Below, in pieces: positions 8,035-15,196 of a DNA stretch of 64,000 nucleotides (position 1 is its first letter; each line of letters starts with the position of its first letter). The DNA is taken from assembly GCA_910586565.1 (NCBI GenBank), contig CAJUIT010000003.1, forward strand, positions 1 through 64,000, given 5' to 3'. Source of the DNA: an uncultured Muribaculaceae bacterium. Its GTDB lineage: Bacteria; Bacteroidota; Bacteroidia; Bacteroidales; Muribaculaceae. Below the pieces are notes generated by a model that saw nothing but the letters and a program-made list of their open reading frames with translations, did not search any database and was not told where the DNA came from. A program made the position numbers and the translations under genes.

Positions 8035-9105
8035 TCAGAATATAACCGAGGCCGCAACGCCGTAGGTGCCGTTTTGGGCAAAAGGTGATGCCACCCATGC
8101 CACGCGGTTCTCTTTGGCAGGAGTCTCGATGCGCTGAAGCAGCTCGTCGCGGTGGAGGGTTACGCGTTTGCGGAAAATCTTGGGGTAAATCCAATAGGCG
8201 AATGTAGTGCTCAGATAGCCGAGGGCGGCGCCACCCACAACGTCGTTAATCCAATGGCGGTCGTTGTGGATGCGCAGATACCCCACACCCACGGCAACGG
8301 CATAGCCGGCGAATCCAATCCATTTGCTTTTGTGCCAGTATTCCCTACGCAGGAATTCCGCACCCATGAAGGCGGTGCCGGTGTGCCCCGAGGGGAACGA
8401 GTTGCGTGCGCTGCTGTCGGGGCGTTGTTCCTTGAATGCGGTCTTGGCGGCGTAGTTCACAACGCCGAATGTGGCGTAGCTCATGGCCAGTAATATGGTG
8501 CGATCGAGCAATCCGTGCTGGCTTTTGACACCGCAGAAGTCGAGACCGTAGCCCACAATCATCGGGGCATATTGGATGTAGTTGTCGATTTCGGTTTTAT
8601 CGCGGCCGTGGTGCGACACATGCTGCTGCACATATTCGCGTGCCTGAACGAGTTTAGGGGTGCGCACAAACAGCGCGGCGGCGGTGAACACTCCGGCCGG
8701 TACGGCAAATTCGGCGATGCTCACATCGTGGGTGGTGTCGCCGAGACGCGGAAGGTCGGCAGTGGGATTTTCCGAACGGAAGAGCGGAGAGACCTCCGAC
8801 TCGACTTTGAGGTTGAGCGAGTCGGTACCCTCGGTGATGACGACGCTTTCGTCGCCGTAGATATCATCGGGTGCCGGGGTCTCGGCCGACTGTATTATGA
8901 AAATAGTGTCGGCGGGGTTGACCGGCTTTGCATGCGTGACTGTGGTGGAGTCGGAGGAGATGGGGACGAGCAGAGGCGCGGGTGATGTCGGTGCCTGTGC
9001 GCGGATGATTGTCGGGAGTAGAAAAAGTGTCAGACCGAAAATTGCTGAGATTTTCGGTGCGGCGAAAAATTTTTTAGTGAATGGAAATTTTGCGATGCTT
9101 TTCAT
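8035..9105 (-). CDS. PAP2-family membrane-associated phosphatase
   Basis: The ATG at 9105 gives 356 residues with a signal-peptide-like N-terminus (a Lys-rich segment then FGLTLFLLPTIIRAQA). All three PAP2 motifs are intact: K-x6-RP in KTAFKEQRP near 221-229, SFPSGHT shortly after, and R-x5-H-x3-D in RIHNDRHWIND near 278-288. Members dephosphorylate lipid phosphates such as phosphatidic acid, undecaprenyl pyrophosphate or lipid A. Here a periplasmic catalytic domain is preceded by about 120 residues of Ser/Thr-rich sequence. A -7 box sits only six bases before this ATG (see promoter entry). Confidence 0.9.
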   Translation of the reverse strand: MKSIAKFPFTKKFFAAPKISAIFGLTLFLLPTIIRAQAPTSPAPLLVPISSDSTTVTHAKPVNPADTIFIIQSAETPAPDDIYGDESVVITEGTDSLNLKVESEVSPLFRSENPTADLPRLGDTTHDVSIAEFAVPAGVFTAAALFVRTPKLVQAREYVQQHVSHHGRDKTEIDNYIQYAPMIVGYGLDFCGVKSQHGLLDRTILLAMSYATFGVVNYAAKTAFKEQRPDSSARNSFPSGHTGTAFMGAEFLRREYWHKSKWIGFAGYAVAVGVGYLRIHNDRHWINDVVGGAALGYLSTTFAYWIYPKIFRKRVTLHRDELLQRIETPAKENRVAWVASPFAQNGTYGVAASVIF

Positions 9106-9110
9106 TGACT

Positions 9111-9118
9111 GCAAATTT
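9111..9118 (-). promoter_or_regulatory. -7 box TAAATTTG just before the PAP2 start
   Basis: On the minus strand TAAATTTG is followed six bases later by the ATG at 9105. This matches TAnnTTTG; no clear TTTG lies about 20 bases upstream. If used, the transcript would start almost at the start codon. Confidence 0.4.
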
Positions 9119-9248
9119 AGCTATTTTCTTCGGCACGACCTTGAATTTTGCGCACGGATTCCCGCGCGAATTTGAATTTTCAATTCTCAGCGGCTTAAAA
9201 GAGGCTTTAAATTGGCGTAAGTTCTTATAAATTAGCGGTGAAATCATT

Positions 9249-9296
9249 GCCGAGCCATGTTGGTGATTTTTTGCGAGAAAAATCGGAGAGCTCGGC
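9249..9296. other. Intergenic stem-loop between divergent promoters
   Basis: GCCGAGC (9249-9255) pairs with GCTCGGC (9290-9296) and an inner GATTTTT/AAAAATC pairing closes the loop. It lies in the 285-base divergent region between the PAP2 and SpmAB-like genes, upstream of both predicted start sites, so it is not obviously a terminator of either gene. Function unknown. Confidence 0.4.
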
Positions 9297-9320
9297 TTGC
9301 CCAGCGAATAGGCATGATTA

Positions 9321-9351
9321 TTGAGCGGTAGGCAAAAATTTGCTAATTTTG
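9321..9351 (+). promoter_or_regulatory. Promoter for the SpmAB-type gene
   Basis: TTGA at 9321-9324 and TAATTTTG at 9344-9351 with a spacer of about 20 bases match the Bacteroidetes housekeeping promoter. The predicted start site is about 35 bases before the gene. Confidence 0.6.
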
Positions 9352-9390
9352 TGGAGAAGCTATTAAAGTCATCCCCAAAAAACTTTCACC

Positions 9391-10623
9391 GTGGCGTTAA
9401 ATTATATCTGGCTCGCTTTTTTCATCGTTGCTTTTGCCGTTGCCCTGTTCCGCTCAATTTTTATGGGCGATTTGGATGTGTGGTCGCAGATTATGTCGGC
9501 CTCATTCTCATCGGCGGGCACTGCCTTTGAAATCTCGCTGGGACTTGCCGGCATCCTTTCGCTTTGGCTCGGGTTGATGAAAGTTGGTGAAAGAGCAGGG
9601 GTGATTAACTTTTTCGGGCGGCTTATCTCGCCGCTGTTCAGCCGTTTGTTTCCCGGGGTACCTAAAGGGCATCCGGCTATGGGGTCGATATTCATGAATG
9701 TTTCGGCCAATATGCTCGGGCTCGATAACGCCGCCACCCCGTTGGGCTTGAAAGCAATGCAGGAACTCCAAACGCTCAACAAGGAGAAGGATACCGCCAC
9801 CGATGCCATGATTATGTTCTTGATACTCAACGCATCGGGATTGTGCTTCATCCCAATAAGCATCATGATGTACAGGGCACAGGCAGGTGCGGCGAACCCC
9901 ACAGACATTTTCCTGCCGATTCTTTTGGCCACATTTATTTCTACGTTTGTGGGCATTGTGGCGTTGTGTCTCAAGCAGCGCATCCGCCTCACCGACCCTG
10001 TGTTGCTGTCGTGGCTCGCGGGGATGGGTGCCTTCATCGCACTCGTGGTGTGGTTCTTCTCGGGGATGGAGGGAGCGCAGGTTGAACGTTGGTCGGGCTT
10101 CATAGCCAATGCGTTGCTGTTCTGCGTGATAATTGCCTTTTTGGGGGCCGGTCTATTCAGACGCGTAAATGTTTATGAAACCTTTATCGAGGGTGCGAAA
10201 GATGGCTTTAAAACCGCAGTGACAATTATCCCGTACCTTGTGGCGATATTGGTTGCAATTGGGATGTTCCGTGCATCGGGAGCTATGGATATGATTACTG
10301 GGTGGACAACACGGTTTGTGGCGGCTCTGGGGTGTGATACCCAATGGGTTGAAGCCCTCCCCACTGCATTGATGAAGCCCTTGAGCGGTTCGGGTTCGCG
10401 AGGAATGATGGTCGATTTGATGGCTGCGCACGGGCCTGATGCATTCGTGTCGAGGGTTTCGGCGGCGATTCAGGGCTCCACAGACACAATGTTCTATGTT
10501 CTTGCCGTTTACTTCGGTTCAATCGGGGTGAAAAAAACGCGCTATGCCGTGCCTTACGCTCTTCTCGCCGATGTGGCAGGGTCGGTTGCCGGAGTGTTTG
10601 CGGCCTATGTTTTCTTTGGTTGA
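9391..10623 (+). CDS. SpmA-SpmB fusion, nucleoside-recognition (Gate) domain membrane protein
   Basis: A 410-residue polytopic inner-membrane protein with a GTG start at 9391 (ALNYIWLAFFIVAFAVALF). The first half resembles spore maturation protein A (GSIFMNVSANMLGLDNAATP near 95-120) and the second half SpmB (MKPLSGSGSRGMMVD near 328-342), joined in one chain as is common in Bacteroidetes. Both halves carry a Gate/nucleoside-recognition type fold. The organism is not a spore former, so the name is historical; a role in small-solute transport is likely but unproven. Confidence 0.88.
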   Translation: MALNYIWLAFFIVAFAVALFRSIFMGDLDVWSQIMSASFSSAGTAFEISLGLAGILSLWLGLMKVGERAGVINFFGRLISPLFSRLFPGVPKGHPAMGSIFMNVSANMLGLDNAATPLGLKAMQELQTLNKEKDTATDAMIMFLILNASGLCFIPISIMMYRAQAGAANPTDIFLPILLATFISTFVGIVALCLKQRIRLTDPVLLSWLAGMGAFIALVVWFFSGMEGAQVERWSGFIANALLFCVIIAFLGAGLFRRVNVYETFIEGAKDGFKTAVTIIPYLVAILVAIGMFRASGAMDMITGWTTRFVAALGCDTQWVEALPTALMKPLSGSGSRGMMVDLMAAHGPDAFVSRVSAAIQGSTDTMFYVLAVYFGSIGVKKTRYAVPYALLADVAGSVAGVFAAYVFFG

Positions 10624-10756
10624 TAAGTCTGTCCGGGGGCTTCGGTAGTCTCCTATTTTCTGTATGTTGAAGCCGGCTTTACTCACCACGTGGCAAAAAC
10701 TCTGTTATTTTAACTTAACCTGTTGGTGCGCTATTCCTTTCAAAGAAAAAATTCGC

Positions 10757-10764
10757 TAACTTTG
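10757..10764 (+). promoter_or_regulatory. -7 box TAACTTTG upstream of ybeY
   Basis: TAACTTTG ends 25 bases before the ybeY ATG. I do not see a good -33 TTTG at the usual distance, so this is a half-site call. Confidence 0.4.
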
Positions 10765-10789
10765 CGAGTAATTTTCTTTGATTTTTAGC

Positions 10790-11233
10790 ATGTCTGACCT
10801 TAATGAAAAGTTTCAGTGGCTTGCGCGGAATGTTGAACTTCCCCAATTGGATTTCACCAAAGTAGCCGAGTGGCTCACCATGGTGGCGGCAAGCAATAAC
10901 CGCATTGTAGGTTCGCTATCCTACATATTCTGTGACGACGAGCATATCCTTGAGGTAAATAGGCAGTTTCTCAATCACGATTATTACACCGATATCATCA
11001 CTTTCGACGATTGTCGCGGGCGTTTGTTGCGCGGCGACATGTTTATCTCGCTCGACACAGTGCGGTCGAACGCCGAGCTTCAGGGAGTGGCCTACGAGTC
11101 TGAACTGATGCGAGTTATCGTGCACGGTGTGCTTCACCTCTGCGGCATAAACGACAAAGGCCCCGGCGAGCGCGAGATAATGGAAGCGAATGAGGATAAG
11201 GCTCTTGCCCTTTGGGAGGGAATGAATAATTGA
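10790..11233 (+). CDS. ybeY: Endoribonuclease/rRNA maturation factor YbeY
   Basis: Single-strand-specific metal-dependent RNase involved in 16S rRNA 3'-end maturation and ribosome quality control. I use the ATG at 10790 (MSDLNEKFQWLARN, 147 residues) rather than an in-frame TTG four codons earlier. The zinc motif reads HGVLHLCGIND with His112 and His116; the third ligand position is Asp where many bacteria have His, as is usual for Bacteroidetes members. YYTDIITFD, another family signature, is present. mnmG follows 75 bases downstream. Confidence 0.93.
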   Translation: MSDLNEKFQWLARNVELPQLDFTKVAEWLTMVAASNNRIVGSLSYIFCDDEHILEVNRQFLNHDYYTDIITFDDCRGRLLRGDMFISLDTVRSNAELQGVAYESELMRVIVHGVLHLCGINDKGPGEREIMEANEDKALALWEGMNN

Positions 11234-11308
11234 TTTTTCCACAGTTTCCTGAGTGAGGCTTTTCAAAGGTGAGCCTTGATTTGAATGACTAACGTTTCAA
11301 GCATTTAA

Positions 11309-13291
11309 ATGAAGTTTGATTACGATGTGATTGTTGTGGGCGCCGGGCATGCCGGTTGCGAGGCTGCAGCTGCTGCGGCCAACCTCGGTGCAAGCACGCT
11401 GCTCATTACGATGGACCTCAACAAAATCGCCCAGATGAGTTGCAACCCTGCCGTTGGCGGAATTGCAAAAGGACAGATTGTGAGGGAGATAGATGCACTC
11501 GGCGGTCAGATGGGTATTGTCACCGACCGCACCGCGATACAGTTCCGCATGCTCAACCGCTCGAAAGGGCCGGCAATGTGGAGTCCGCGCGCACAGTCCG
11601 ACCGCATGCGATTCTCTGAGATGTGGCGCTCGATTCTGGAGAATACACCCAACCTGAGCCTTTGGCAGGATAGCGTTGTAGAATTGCTTTTCAGCGACGG
11701 CGATAGGGTAGGGGAGAGTTCCTCCGGCGAGACGTGCAAACGAGCTGTGACGGGCGTTAAAACAGCCCTGGGAGCCACGTTTACCGCGCGTGCGGTTGTG
11801 CTCACCAACGGCACCTTCCTCAACGGCCTTATGCACATAGGGCGCACAATGGTTGAAGGGGGGCGATGCGCCGAGCCGGCGTCGCATGGCATCACCGAGC
11901 AGCTCAAATCGTTAGGTTTCAAGGCCGAGCGCATGAAAACGGGTACCCCGGTGCGTATAGATGGCCGTTCGGTTAAGTGGGAATTAACTGTGCCTCAGGA
12001 ACTTGAAGAGGATTTCCACGGTTTTTCCTATCTCCCCGAAGTTAAGAGGGAATTGCGTCAACGCCGCTGTCACACGGTCTACACCAACCCCCAAACCCAC
12101 GACATTCTGCGTGAGGGATTGCCCGATTCGCCGCTTTATAACGGTCAGATTCAGAGCATCGGACCGCGCTATTGTCCCTCAATAGAGACAAAGATTGTTA
12201 CCTTCGCTGATAAAACCGAGCATCAGCTTTTCCTCGAACCGGAGGGGGAAACCACGCAGGAATATTACCTCAACGGCTTCTCCTCGTCGCTCCCGATGGA
12301 TGTGCAGATTCGTGCGTTGAAAACAATCCCCGCATTGGCCGACGTGCAGATTTATCGCCCCGGCTACGCGATTGAATATGACTTTTTCGACCCCACCCAA
12401 CTCAAGCACACGCTTGAGACAAAGGCTGTGGATAACCTGTTTTTCGCCGGTCAGATAAATGGCACCACAGGTTATGAGGAGGCTGCTGGGCAAGGGTTGA
12501 TTGCAGGTATAAATGCCTCGATAAATTCGCGTCGTTGCACCCTTCCCGATGGTGCTGATGCAACGTTAGAGCCGTTTACATTGGGGCGTGATGAGGCATA
12601 TATCGGAGTACTTATCGACGACCTCGTCACAAAGGGTGTTGATGAGCCTTACCGAATGTTCACCTCACGTGCGGAGTATCGCATTCTTTTGCGACAGGAT
12701 GATGCCGACATGCGACTCACGCCAAAAGCTCATGCGCTCGGACTTGCCGATGAGCGCCGCTATCGACTCATGCTTGAAAAGAAGCGGTTGCGCGATGAGT
12801 TGATTGATTTCGTTTCGGAGTTTTCTGTAAAAGCGTCGCTGGCAAACCCCGGGTTGGAACAGCTCAACGAGACGCTCGGCCTGAAAGGAACTCAATCAGA
12901 GCTCTCGCTTCTGAAAGAAGGGTGCAAGCTCAAAGCGCTTGTGCTGCGTCCGCAGCTCACAATTAAGCTGCTTGCCACAATCATAGAGCCATTGGCCGAG
13001 TATATCGAAACTTTGCCGGCCGACCGTAGGGAAGAGATTATTGAAGCCGCAGAGATTCTGTTGAAGTATGACGGATATATCAAGCGCGAACAGATGATAG
13101 CGGATAAGATTAGCCGTTTGGAGTCGATTCCTCTCGGAGACCGTTTTGATTATGCGTCGCTGACTTCGCTTTCAACCGAAGCGCGGCAGAAGCTTGAAAA
13201 GATTCGTCCGGAAACGGTGGCTCAGGCATCCCGAATCCCCGGTGTTTCCCCTGCCGATATAAATATCCTGCTTCTTCTTTCGGGAAGATAG
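11309..13291 (+). CDS. mnmG: tRNA uridine-5-carboxymethylaminomethyl modification enzyme MnmG (GidA)
   Basis: FAD-dependent enzyme that with MnmE builds the cmnm5 group on wobble U34 of certain tRNAs. The 660-residue protein has the dinucleotide-binding GAGHAG at 11-16, the CNPAVGGIAKGQIVREIDAL segment near 50-70 and the C-terminal helical domain ending in ASRIPGVSPADINILLL. It is somewhat longer than the usual 620-630 residues through scattered insertions. Family members often lie near oriC and parAB; here a parS-like site follows immediately (13322-13337). Confidence 0.97.
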   Translation: MKFDYDVIVVGAGHAGCEAAAAAANLGASTLLITMDLNKIAQMSCNPAVGGIAKGQIVREIDALGGQMGIVTDRTAIQFRMLNRSKGPAMWSPRAQSDRMRFSEMWRSILENTPNLSLWQDSVVELLFSDGDRVGESSSGETCKRAVTGVKTALGATFTARAVVLTNGTFLNGLMHIGRTMVEGGRCAEPASHGITEQLKSLGFKAERMKTGTPVRIDGRSVKWELTVPQELEEDFHGFSYLPEVKRELRQRRCHTVYTNPQTHDILREGLPDSPLYNGQIQSIGPRYCPSIETKIVTFADKTEHQLFLEPEGETTQEYYLNGFSSSLPMDVQIRALKTIPALADVQIYRPGYAIEYDFFDPTQLKHTLETKAVDNLFFAGQINGTTGYEEAAGQGLIAGINASINSRRCTLPDGADATLEPFTLGRDEAYIGVLIDDLVTKGVDEPYRMFTSRAEYRILLRQDDADMRLTPKAHALGLADERRYRLMLEKKRLRDELIDFVSEFSVKASLANPGLEQLNETLGLKGTQSELSLLKEGCKLKALVLRPQLTIKLLATIIEPLAEYIETLPADRREEIIEAAEILLKYDGYIKREQMIADKISRLESIPLGDRFDYASLTSLSTEARQKLEKIRPETVAQASRIPGVSPADINILLLLSGR

Positions 13292-13321
13292 ACGGGGGCG
13301 AAAGAAATTTCACAGAAGTAT

Positions 13322-13337
13322 TGTTTCACGTGGAACA
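13322..13337. promoter_or_regulatory. parS: parS-like ParB-binding site
   Basis: TGTTTCACGTGGAACA is a 16-bp near-palindrome that differs by one base from the canonical parS sequence TGTTTCACGTGAAACA. It lies 30 bases after mnmG (gidA), a gene that neighbours parAB/oriC in many bacteria. It is outside coding sequence, upstream of apt. Recognition by ParB is inferred from the match; parA and parB themselves are not in this window. Confidence 0.7.
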
Positions 13338-13488
13338 TTTAGAACTTTCGCTAAATTAGATGTTTACAAAGATTCGCTTGTTGCAATAGGCGGGATGTTC
13401 CCCGGAGGGAAAGCCCGTTGTGGTGTTGAGCCGCCAGCAGCGAATCGCCAACTGAAAGATAGAAATAAGAAACTAAAAATTAAATAAC

Positions 13489-14007
13489 ATGGAATACATC
13501 AAGTCAAGAGTTAGAGACGTGGTCGATTTTCCCCAGAAAGGGATTGTTTTCAAAGACCTCACCACAGTGTTCAAAGATCCCCGTGCGCTCCACATAATCG
13601 GGTGGGACCTCTCGCAGCTCTATCGCGACAAAGGGGTAACCAAAGTTGTAGGTATCGAGTCGCGCGGTTTTATCGGTGGCTCTATCTTAGCATTTGAATT
13701 AGGGGCCGGCTTCGTGCCGGTGCGCAAGCCCGGCAAACTCCCCGCCGACACTCTTCAGGCTTCCTACGATAAGGAGTATGGCAAAGACACTATCGAAATC
13801 CATCGCGATGCCATCACTGAAGATGATATCGTAGTGCTCCACGACGATGTTCTTGCAACCGGTGGAACAATGGCTGCAGCCTACGAACTGGTGAAGCGCA
13901 TGAACCCCAAGAAAATCTACATCAACTTCATCATCGAGCTCGGCGCCCTTAACGGCCGCGCAAATCTGCCTGCCGATGCCGAGGTGACCTCGCTCATCAC
14001 CTACTAA
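13489..14007 (+). CDS. apt: Adenine phosphoribosyltransferase
   Basis: Salvages adenine with PRPP to AMP. The 172-residue protein has IESRGFIGG near 55-63, the PRPP-binding block IVVLHDDVLATGGTMAAA near 114-131 and standard length. It starts at the ATG at 13489 after a leader of about 200 bases containing the parS-like site, and ends before a strong terminator hairpin. Confidence 0.96.
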   Translation: MEYIKSRVRDVVDFPQKGIVFKDLTTVFKDPRALHIIGWDLSQLYRDKGVTKVVGIESRGFIGGSILAFELGAGFVPVRKPGKLPADTLQASYDKEYGKDTIEIHRDAITEDDIVVLHDDVLATGGTMAAAYELVKRMNPKKIYINFIIELGALNGRANLPADAEVTSLITY

Positions 14008-14021
14008 AATCGGGCATAGCT

Positions 14022-14085
14022 CCCCCAAAACATCACCCCGCGCAGTTGAGCTTTTCTCAGCTGCGCGGGGTGATGTTTTTGGGGG
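14022..14085. terminator. Long symmetric terminator hairpin after apt
   Basis: Arms at about 14022-14053 and 14054-14085 are almost perfectly complementary: CCCCCAAAACATCACCCCGC pairs with the mirror-image right arm around a CTTTT loop. The right arm contains TTTTT, so the stem can act as an intrinsic terminator in both directions. Confidence 0.8.
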
Positions 14086-14341
14086 TGATTGCGTAATAAT
14101 AACCGGCGAGGAACGGTAGGGTGTGATGCCGTCTGCGCGATGATTGGATGATGGTTGCAGGCCGCCTGCAAGGGGCGCACCTCTCCAAGGTTGCGCCCTC
14201 CTCTGCAATTGCCCTCCCCACCAAACGCCGCTAAGGCGGCTATATGGTGGGGCTACCCACAACCCCGTGGTCTCCGACCACTCGCGGGGGCGCTGGGCGG
14301 CTACAATCGGCGGGAGAGTGAGGCATTCGGCGGAGCCGCGC

Positions 14342-14368
14342 GTAGAGCCGCCATACATGGCGGCTTTG
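14342..14368 (+). repeat. REP-like palindrome, copy 1
   Basis: GTAG followed by the palindrome AGCCGCCATACATGGCGGCT (14346-14365). The same core occurs at 14521, 26577 and 50639. Confidence 0.8.
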
Positions 14369-14518
14369 TAAGGGCTGGGGTGATGATGCGATGGGATTGG
14401 GTCTTTAGGGGCGTTAGGGTCGTTAAGGTCTTTAATGACCCTAAAGTCCTTAAGGAAACTGAGGCCGCAACTCCTTTAACTGCGGTGAAATTAAGGGCGC
14501 AGCGGGCAGAAGCGGGTG

Positions 14519-14545
14519 CAAGCCGCCATGTATGGCGGCTCTACG
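14519..14545 (-). repeat. REP-like palindrome, copy 2 (inverted)
   Basis: AGCCGCCATGTATGGCGGCT at 14521-14540 followed by CTACG, i.e. the GTAG head lies on the minus strand, opposite to copy 1 about 175 bases away. Confidence 0.8.
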
Positions 14546-14567
14546 TTAGAATGGGGGCCTGATTTCT

Positions 14568-14626
14568 GGCTTCTGACTTCTGACTTCTTTCTTCTTTCTT
14601 CTTGCTTCTGACTTCTTGCTTCTTTT
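14568..14626. repeat. CTTCTGACTTC low-complexity tract
   Basis: Imperfect repeats of TTCTGACTTC / TTCTTTCTTC. The reverse complement (GAAGTCAGAA) appears again at 26486-26523 and 60215-60258. Confidence 0.7.
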
Positions 14627-14633
14627 ACTCGAG

Positions 14634-14665
14634 TTTGCGGGAATGGATTTTAATTTATATCTTTG
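14634..14665 (+). promoter_or_regulatory. Strong promoter of the cobalamin riboswitch transcript
   Basis: TTTG at 14634-14637, exactly 20 bases, then TATCTTTG at 14658-14665: a full consensus Bacteroidetes promoter. The predicted start, about 14670, falls right at the first paired strand of the riboswitch aptamer, which makes both calls mutually supportive. Confidence 0.8.
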
Positions 14666-14672
14666 CGGGCAA

Positions 14673-14922
14673 CAACAGGTGACTGATGCATTCAACCCGT
14701 TTATGTGCGGTTAAAGTGCTGAAGTTGAAAAGGGAACAGGGTGAGAATCCCTGACAGTCCCGCTGCTGTGTGCTTCGGGCACGATATGGGCGAAGAGTCG
14801 CCCCCAATGAGTGCCCCGATGGTTGTCGAAACCGCGATGGAGTGCCACTGCGTCTTATCTGAAAAGATGCGGGAAGGCAAGGCAACCAACGGAAAGAAGC
14901 GAGTCAGAAGACCTGCCTGTTG
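14673..14922 (+). ncRNA. Cobalamin (adenosylcobalamin-type) riboswitch
   Basis: The B12 box AGTCAGAAGACCTGCC is at 14902-14917, the conserved GCCACTG at 14844-14850, and the core GGGTGAGAATCCCTGACAGT near 14741-14760 is followed by CCCGCTGCTGT. The closing stem P1 is CAACAGG (14673-14679) with CCTGTTG (14916-14922). An expanded peripheral hairpin region separates the core from the GCCACT element. In the family, cobamide binding lowers expression of the downstream gene. The next gene, 274 bases away with nothing between, is the 2096-residue secreted protein. Confidence 0.93.
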
Positions 14923-15196
14923 AGCTTCGGCATACATTCGCCGATGCGCATAAGCCGTTTTATTTAACTTGTCTTCGAGGATTGAGACTATGGCTGCACG
15001 TACCACCACATTTCCCTATGGCCGCATTGCGCGGCTTCACATCTGAATCGCAATCAGGCATGCCGAACCCGGAGTGGTTTCACGGCATTGTTTTCGTGTG
15101 CGGTTGTGTGGCTGTGACGTGTTCCCTACACTCACAAAATTCCCGCTTTCAGTTCCCCGAGTTCAATAAGAAATCTTTAACCCAAAATACCCGAAA
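14923..15196 (+). promoter_or_regulatory. Riboswitch expression platform and long leader
   Basis: These 274 bases lie between the aptamer and the giant gene. Candidate structures are CGGC...GCCG followed by TTTTATTT (about 14928-14969, terminator-like) and an ATGCCG...CGGCAT stem followed by GTTTTC (about 15059-15094). Which one switches cannot be decided by eye. No coding gene is convincing here; an 18-codon frame at 14990 has no support. Confidence 0.45.

Larger units (their letters stand above)
14086..14633. other. Repeat-rich non-coding spacer
   Basis: No convincing gene lies in these 550 bases; short frames here have repeat-derived, Ala/Arg/Gly-rich translations. The stretch holds two REP-like palindromes in opposite orientation (14342-14368 and 14519-14545), a tract of TTTAAGG/GGTCTTTA-type repeats (about 14400-14460) and a CTTCTGACTTC microsatellite-like tract (about 14568-14626), just before the riboswitch promoter. 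Confidence 0.7.

Noticed and set aside
14144..14562. Two overlapping Pro/Gly/Ala-rich short frames in the 14 kb spacer
   Set aside because: They are made of REP palindromes and decamer repeats and lack start context or family similarity.
14655..15009. Minus-strand frames of 76 and 102 codons over the riboswitch
   Set aside because: They lie on the complement of a conserved RNA aptamer whose structure fully explains the sequence.
14990..15046. Eighteen-codon frame in the riboswitch leader
   Set aside because: No ribosome-binding context and no conservation that I can see; too short to call.
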